This document shows, one piece after another, positions 4,940 to 10,050 of a stretch of DNA of 10,050 bases. The translations under genes were made by a program, and so were the position numbers. The stretch spans positions 1 to 10,050 of the forward strand of contig DTYU01000003.1 of NCBI GenBank assembly GCA_012961725.1, given 5' to 3'. Under the pieces are notes generated by a model, which was not told the DNA's origin, ran no database searches, and saw only the letters and a program-made list of their open reading frames with translations. This DNA is from Desulfotomaculum sp. Its GTDB lineage: Bacteria > Bacillota > Desulfotomaculia > Desulfotomaculales > Ammonificaceae. Positions within the stretch are counted from its first letter, which is position 1, and each line of letters begins with the position of its first letter.

Positions 4940-7369
4940 ATGGATCGGTTTGTCTGTGTTCACGGTCATTTTTACCAGCCGCCGCGGGAAAACCCCTGGC
5001 TGGAGGACATTGAGCTCCAGGACTCCGCTTATCCTTATCACGACTGGAACGAGCGGATTACCGCCGAGTGTTACGAGCCGAACACGGCGTCACGCATTTT
5101 GGATAACCAGGACAGAATTAGAAAAATAGTCAACAACTACGCCAAAATGAGCTTTAACTTCGGCCCCACCCTGCTTGACTGGCTGTCTCAGAAAGTCCCG
5201 GAGGTTTACCGGGCGGTAATCGACGCCGACCGTGAAAGCAAGGAGTATTTTTCCGGGCACGGCTCCGCCTTGGCACAGGCCTACAACCATATGATCATGC
5301 CGCTTGCGTGCCCCCGCGATAAACATACGCAGGTCATCTGGGGGTTGCGGGATTTCGAGCACCGCTTCGGCCGGCGGCCGGAGGGGATGTGGCTGCCGGA
5401 GACCGCAGTGGACCTCGAAACGCTTGAGATCATGGTCCAACAGGGCATCCGCTTCACCATCCTTGCTCCGTACCAGGCCCGGCGTATACGGAAGATCGGT
5501 GAAAGCACCTGGGAAGAACCCGGCCCGGGCGGGATCGATCCGTCGATGCCGTACAGGATTTACCTGCCCTCCGGCCGGATAATGGACGTCTTCTTCTACG
5601 ACGGACCCATCTCGCGAGCGGTCGCATTCGAAAAGCTTCTCTCCAACGGTGAATACTTCGCTAAGCGGATCATGACCGGATTTGCCGAAGGCCGGTCATT
5701 GCCCCGGCTTCTCAGTATCGCCACCGACGGGGAAACATACGGGCACCACCATCGCCACGGCGACATGGCTTTGGCATATGCCATGAACTACCTTGAATCT
5801 AATAGGCTGGCGCGCATCACGAACTTCGGCGAGTATTTGGAAAAACACCCTCCCGCCTACGAGGTGGAAATCCATGAGAACAGCTCCTGGAGCTGCGCTC
5901 ACGGGGTCGAGCGCTGGCGGGGCAACTGCGGCTGCAACTCCGGTATGCATCCGGGGTGGAACCAGGCGTGGCGGGCGCCGTTGCGCAATGCGCTGAACAA
6001 CTTGAGGAATACACTCGCACCGCGGTTTGGGGAAACTGGACGCTATTTTCTTAAGGATCCATGGGACGCGAGAAACGATTATATCTCGGTACTGCTTGAC
6101 CGCTCGCCGGAAAATCTAGACCGGTTCTTGGCAAAACACTCTGTGCGTGGGCTGACTCCCGAAGAACGGGTAACGGTTTTGAAGCTCTTGGAGATGCAGC
6201 GGCACGCCATGTTGATGTTTACCAGTTGCGGCTGGTTTTTCGATGAGATATCAGGGATCGAGACGGTGCAGGTGATTCAGTACGCCGCCCGCGTCATCCA
6301 GCTTGCAGAGGAGCTGTTCGGCTGCTCTGTGGAGTCCCAGTTTCTGGAAATACTCTCGCAGGCCAAAAGCAACATCCCCGCGCACCGCGACGGCGCCTTT
6401 ATCTATGAGAAGTTTGCCAAACCGGCGATGGTCGACCTTCCGAAGGTGGGTGCACACTACGCCATCAGCTCGCTTTTTGAAGCTTACGGCGAACAGTCAC
6501 CCATTTATTGTTATACCGTAGACCGAAAAGACCACCAGGCTTTGGCGGCGGGAAAAGTAAAGTTAGCACTGGGCCGGGCCCAGATCACTTCGAAGATAAC
6601 GCAGGAATCGGTGATGCTCAGCTACGGAGCGCTCTTTTTCGGCGAGCATAACGTAAACGGCGGTGTCCGGGTTTACCGGGGCGAGGAGGCCTACCGTGCC
6701 ATGGTGCAGGAAGTGCGCGAAGCCTTTGACCGGGCCGACCTCGCGGAAGTGATCAGGCTCCTTGACAGCCACTTCGAGGGGGCGACCTATTCACTAAAAC
6801 AGCTTTTCCGGGATGAGCAGCGCAGGGTGGTAAACGTGATTCTTGATTCAACCCTGACGGAAGTTGAAGCGGCTTACCGGCGGATATACGACCGCCAGGC
6901 TTCGCTGATGCGTTTTCTGAAGGACCTCGGCATTCCCCAGCCCAAGGCCCTTCATATGACTGCAGAGTTCGTTATCAACACCTCACTCCGCCATGCCTTT
7001 GCGGATGAGCCGCCCAACTTTGATTACATAACCACCCTTCTCAATGAGGCCGAACTCTGGGAGATTCCGCTTGATGAAGAGGGCCTCGGGTACGCGCTCA
7101 AGAAAACCGTAGATAGAATGGCAGAACGGTTGCGCGCAGCGCCGACCGATATCGGCCTGCTCAAGAACCTCGAAGCCGTCACACGCCTTGTGCGCTCATT
7201 GCCCTTTGAGGTGGATCTCTGGAAGGCACAAAACATCTATTACGATCTGCTCCAAACCGCATATAAGGGCCTCCAAGAAAAAGCCCGCCAAGGAGAGGAT
7301 GCGGCGCGGGAGCTTGTTGAGATCTTGAACAGACTCGGCGATAATCTCCGCATGAGGAGGGGCTCCTGA
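4940..7369 (+). CDS. GH57 family glycoside hydrolase/transferase with DUF3536-type C-terminal region
   Basis: This 809-residue cytosolic protein opens with the GH57 signature HGHFYQPPRE (residues 8-17). The retaining GH57 pair is visible: the nucleophile Glu154 in GMWLPETAVD and the acid/base Asp263 in ATDGETYGHHH. GH57 enzymes act on alpha-1,4 or alpha-1,6 glucans as amylases, 4-alpha-glucanotransferases, branching enzymes or amylopullulanases. The subgroup with this architecture, GH57 barrel plus a long helical C-terminal region annotated DUF3536 (here roughly 430-800), has no activity I can name with confidence. A cysteine motif follows the barrel: SWSCAHGVERW (Cys319) and CGC (Cys330 and Cys332), with His321 between. 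It could bind a metal or help form the active site. The gene lies between treZ and treY with gaps of 1 and 0 bp, so its product is made with the trehalose enzymes and very likely acts on the same glucan pool. A debranching or chain-trimming role replacing TreX is my inference; a branching or transferase activity is equally open. Confidence 0.9.
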   Translation: MDRFVCVHGHFYQPPRENPWLEDIELQDSAYPYHDWNERITAECYEPNTASRILDNQDRIRKIVNNYAKMSFNFGPTLLDWLSQKVPEVYRAVIDADRESKEYFSGHGSALAQAYNHMIMPLACPRDKHTQVIWGLRDFEHRFGRRPEGMWLPETAVDLETLEIMVQQGIRFTILAPYQARRIRKIGESTWEEPGPGGIDPSMPYRIYLPSGRIMDVFFYDGPISRAVAFEKLLSNGEYFAKRIMTGFAEGRSLPRLLSIATDGETYGHHHRHGDMALAYAMNYLESNRLARITNFGEYLEKHPPAYEVEIHENSSWSCAHGVERWRGNCGCNSGMHPGWNQAWRAPLRNALNNLRNTLAPRFGETGRYFLKDPWDARNDYISVLLDRSPENLDRFLAKHSVRGLTPEERVTVLKLLEMQRHAMLMFTSCGWFFDEISGIETVQVIQYAARVIQLAEELFGCSVESQFLEILSQAKSNIPAHRDGAFIYEKFAKPAMVDLPKVGAHYAISSLFEAYGEQSPIYCYTVDRKDHQALAAGKVKLALGRAQITSKITQESVMLSYGALFFGEHNVNGGVRVYRGEEAYRAMVQEVREAFDRADLAEVIRLLDSHFEGATYSLKQLFRDEQRRVVNVILDSTLTEVEAAYRRIYDRQASLMRFLKDLGIPQPKALHMTAEFVINTSLRHAFADEPPNFDYITTLLNEAELWEIPLDEEGLGYALKKTVDRMAERLRAAPTDIGLLKNLEAVTRLVRSLPFEVDLWKAQNIYYDLLQTAYKGLQEKARQGEDAARELVEILNRLGDNLRMRRGS
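7355..7360 (+). promoter_or_regulatory. Ribosome binding site selecting the GTG start of treY
   Basis: AGGAGG lies 9 nt before GTG at 7370, within the final codons of the GH57 gene. That GTG directly follows the GH57 stop (TGAGTG). The TreY family N-terminus (IPGATYRLQF) begins five codons later, which fixes this start. Confidence 0.75.
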
Positions 7370-10050
7370 GTGGTATCCCCGCGGATTCCCGGCGCCACCT
7401 ACCGGCTTCAGTTCAACAGGCGCTTCCGCTTTGAGGACGCGCGGGCACTCGTTGGGTACCTGGAGGCGCTGGGCGTCACCGATCTGTATTCCTCACCCCT
7501 GCTCCAGGCCAGACGGGGAAGCACCCATGGCTATGATATCATCAATCCTGAACGGTTGAACCGGGAGCTTGGGGGCGACGAGGCATTCGTAGAACTGGCC
7601 GAAACGCTCCGGAAACACGGGATGGGGCTGCTGCTCGATATCGTGCCGAACCACATGGCAGCAGACAGCGAAAACCCGTGGTGGGCGGACGTCCTTCAAA
7701 ACGGCCCCGCCTCCCCTTATGCCGACTACTTTGACATAGACTGGAACCCGGCCACACCCGGACTAAAAAACAAGCTTCTTCTCCCGGTCCTCGCTGCTCC
7801 CTACGGCGAGGAATTAGAAAGCGGGAAGCTCACCATTCGGCTGGGAGAAGACGGTTTTACGGTTCGGTACCATGACAAGCGCTTTCCGATATGTTTCAGG
7901 TCGTATGCCGAAATCCTGACCTTCCGCTTTGAGGATTTGACCAGGGACCTGGGCAAAGGGCACCCGGTGGTGGCGGGACTGACAAATTTAATTGACCTTT
8001 TTACGGAACTGCCTGTACGCACCGGGGAAATCGGTTTCCCGGAAGCGTCCCGGCAGGCAAGAGAAACGCTCTGGGCTCTATATAGCAGCAGCCTTGAAGC
8101 CAAGCGCTTCATCGATGAAAACCTGCGCGTTTTAAACGGAAACAAAGGAGAGCCGCGGAGCTTTGAGCGTCTCAACCGGATCCTGACGGCGCAAACTTAC
8201 AGACTCGCCTTCTGGCGGGCAGCGATTCAGGAAATAAACTACCGCCGGTTTTTTGACGTGTGTGAGCTGGTGTCAACGCGAATCGAGCAAGAACAGGTCT
8301 TCTTCGCCAGGCATTCGCGGATATTGCAGTTAACAGGGGCCGGTCTTGTGACGGGGCTCCGCATCGACCACATCGACGGCCTGCTCGATCCTTACACTTA
8401 CGTATCGCAGCTTCAAGACCACCTCGGTTTCAGAGAGCCGGAAAATCGGTTTTACATCATTGCCGAAAAGATCCTCACCGGCGATGAGGAGCTGCCGCAT
8501 GACTGGCCGGTTTACGGCACCACAGGCTATGATTTCTTGAAGATGGTGAACGGGCTCTTCGTCGACGCGCGCGGCGTAGCCGATTTAGATAAGGTCTACC
8601 GTGAGCTGAGCGGTTTACAGGATGATTTTGCACAGGTGGTATACAACCGGAAGCGACAGGTCATGGAGGAGCTATTCCCAGGTGAGGTGCGCAGCCTGAC
8701 ACTGGAGCTTGCCCGGCTGGGGAAAAAAGACCGCCACGGCTGCGACCTTACCCTGGCCGAGCTTCAGCAGGCGCTGACCGGAGTCACCGCCTCGCTGCCC
8801 GTCTACCGCACCTACATCCGTAACTTCACCGTGGCGGACCAGGACCGCAACTATATCAACGACGCGGTCAATGAGACGGTGCGGCGGCAGCCCGCATCCC
8901 GGCGCGCCTGCGAGTTTCTGCGCCGTCTGCTTCTGCTGGACTGCCCTCATGGCCTGCCGGCGGACCAAAGACAAGAATGGTTGCGCTTCACCATGTTCTG
9001 GCAGCAGTTCACCGGCCCCGTAATGGCCAAGGGGTATGAGGATACCGCCCTTTACGTATACAACCGGTTGATTTCCCAAAACGAGGTGGGCGGCGATCCA
9101 CAGGGTTCAGGAGTCTCCGTAGAGGCGTTTCACCGCCATAACGAGGATGCACTTCGGAGGCGGCCTCATACGATGAATGCAACCTCTACTCACGATGCAA
9201 AGCGGAGCGAAGATGTCAGGGCGCGCATCAACGTGCTGTCGGAGGTGCCCGAGCTGTGGGCGGAAAAGCTGAAAAAATGGCACGCTTGGAACCGTACAAA
9301 AAAGCCGGTCATCGAAGGCCGGCAGGTACCAGACGGCAACGTAGAGTTCTTCCTTTATCAGACGCTGGTAGGCGCCTGGCCGCTAAGTGACCAGGAGGTG
9401 CCTGAGTTCAAAGAAAGGCTTAAAGCCTACCTGACCAAGTCCGCTCGCGAGGCGAAGCTCTATTCAAACTGGTTTGACCCGAACACTGATTACGAAAAGG
9501 CGCTGACAGGCTTTGCGTCTTCAATCCTTGCGCCGGGAACAGAAAATCCGTTCTTCGGGGATTTCATAAGGTTCCAACAGGTAATTGCTTTTTATGGCGC
9601 CTTGAACTCCCTGGCGCAGCTCTTGCTGAAAATCACCTCGCCAGGCGTGCCCGACTTCTACCAGGGAATGGAACTCTGGAACTTCAGCCTTGTCGATCCT
9701 GACAACCGGCGTCCGATTGACTTTGAGGCGCGCGCGCGGATGCTCTCGGAGCTCCAAAAGCAGGAAGCGGCGGCGGGCCTGCAGGCTTTGGTGCAGGAAC
9801 TTCTTGCGAACTGGCACGACGGGCGGATAAAGCTCTTTGTGACGTACAAGGCGTTGAACTGCCGCCGGGATAACCGGGAGCTGTTCACCGCCGGCGGATA
9901 CCTGCCCTTACAGGCGACAGAACCCCAAAACGGGCACGTATGCGCCTTTGCACGCCGCCGGGGGACTAAGTGGGTGCTTACGGCGGTGCCCCGGCTAACT
10001 GCAAGGCTTCAAAGGGTAAATGAAAAGATGTGCGGCGACTGCGTGCCGGA
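7370..10050 (+). CDS. treY: Malto-oligosyltrehalose synthase, GH13, 3' end outside window
   Basis: TreY isomerises the reducing-end alpha-1,4 bond of a malto-oligosaccharide to alpha,alpha-1,1, giving maltooligosyl-trehalose (EC 5.4.99.15), the substrate of TreZ. The frame from GTG 7370 is open to the window end: 893 complete codons with no stop or frameshift that I could find. The family N-terminus reads IPGATYRLQFNRRFRFEDA and YSSPLLQARRGSTHGYD. Catalytic landmarks are DIVPNHMA (90-97), the nucleophile Asp333 in GLRIDHIDGLLDP, the acid/base Glu366 in IIAEKIL and Asp609 in NATSTHDAKRSED. SPGVPDFYQG and LVDPDNRRPIDFE near residues 760-785 are also diagnostic. The archaeal and Arthrobacter enzymes have about 720-780 residues; this one belongs to the longer bacterial group, and the GYLPL and HVCAFARR segments suggest it is near its end. 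The start abuts the GH57 stop, so translational coupling is likely. No signal peptide is present. Confidence 0.97.
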   Translation, partial: MVSPRIPGATYRLQFNRRFRFEDARALVGYLEALGVTDLYSSPLLQARRGSTHGYDIINPERLNRELGGDEAFVELAETLRKHGMGLLLDIVPNHMAADSENPWWADVLQNGPASPYADYFDIDWNPATPGLKNKLLLPVLAAPYGEELESGKLTIRLGEDGFTVRYHDKRFPICFRSYAEILTFRFEDLTRDLGKGHPVVAGLTNLIDLFTELPVRTGEIGFPEASRQARETLWALYSSSLEAKRFIDENLRVLNGNKGEPRSFERLNRILTAQTYRLAFWRAAIQEINYRRFFDVCELVSTRIEQEQVFFARHSRILQLTGAGLVTGLRIDHIDGLLDPYTYVSQLQDHLGFREPENRFYIIAEKILTGDEELPHDWPVYGTTGYDFLKMVNGLFVDARGVADLDKVYRELSGLQDDFAQVVYNRKRQVMEELFPGEVRSLTLELARLGKKDRHGCDLTLAELQQALTGVTASLPVYRTYIRNFTVADQDRNYINDAVNETVRRQPASRRACEFLRRLLLLDCPHGLPADQRQEWLRFTMFWQQFTGPVMAKGYEDTALYVYNRLISQNEVGGDPQGSGVSVEAFHRHNEDALRRRPHTMNATSTHDAKRSEDVRARINVLSEVPELWAEKLKKWHAWNRTKKPVIEGRQVPDGNVEFFLYQTLVGAWPLSDQEVPEFKERLKAYLTKSAREAKLYSNWFDPNTDYEKALTGFASSILAPGTENPFFGDFIRFQQVIAFYGALNSLAQLLLKITSPGVPDFYQGMELWNFSLVDPDNRRPIDFEARARMLSELQKQEAAAGLQALVQELLANWHDGRIKLFVTYKALNCRRDNRELFTAGGYLPLQATEPQNGHVCAFARRRGTKWVLTAVPRLTARLQRVNEKMCGDCVP

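Noticed and set aside
7801..9888. Several minus-strand open frames of 76-135 codons under treY (for example 8672-9079 and 9521-9817)
   Set aside because: The plus-strand treY frame is continuous through all of them with family motifs; the minus-strand products have no recognisable domains.

Overview
The window reads as a bacterial chromosome segment: GC-rich, tightly packed coding sequence and one AT-rich intergenic gap at 684-989. Strong AGGAGG-type ribosome binding sites and GTG starts would suit a Firmicute of the anaerobic Clostridia or Peptococcaceae type. Deltaproteobacteria and other phyla carry similar gene sets, so the host assignment is weak.

Left edge (1-683). The window opens inside the last 56 codons of a plus-strand gene whose tail carries a CxxC-x8-CxxC zinc ribbon. 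It most resembles the C-terminus of PP-loop tRNA-thiolation ATPases of the TIGR00269/TtuA type. A minus-strand gene for a PaaI-type hotdog-fold acyl-CoA thioesterase converges on it across a 21-bp gap.

Divergent gap (684-989). This separates the thioesterase gene from a large plus-strand operon. It holds a 9-bp inverted repeat (713-744), a plausible sigma-A promoter (TTTAAA-17-TATGAT, 806-834) and a cluster of TTGTGTGA motifs (875-949). The motifs can form two mutually exclusive hairpins in the predicted leader of the operon.

Operon (990 to the right edge). Four plus-strand genes follow one another with gaps of 31, 1 and 0 bp: malQ (GH77 4-alpha-glucanotransferase, long E. coli-like type), treZ (GH13 malto-oligosyltrehalose trehalohydrolase), a GH57 protein with a DUF3536-type C-terminal region, and treY (GH13 malto-oligosyltrehalose synthase, cut by the window end after 893 codons). 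All lack signal peptides and should be cytosolic. TreY isomerises the reducing end of a malto-oligosaccharide to a trehalose unit, and TreZ releases free trehalose. MalQ probably re-lengthens the short maltodextrins left behind so that TreY can use them again. The GH57 protein is the unexplained member. It keeps its predicted catalytic Glu154 and Asp263, and sits where other TreYZ clusters often carry a glycogen-debranching enzyme (TreX), which is not visible here.

I see no mobile element, CRISPR array, tRNA or rRNA. The best leads are the role of the GH57-DUF3536 protein in trehalose synthesis and the alternative hairpins or operator repeats in the operon leader.
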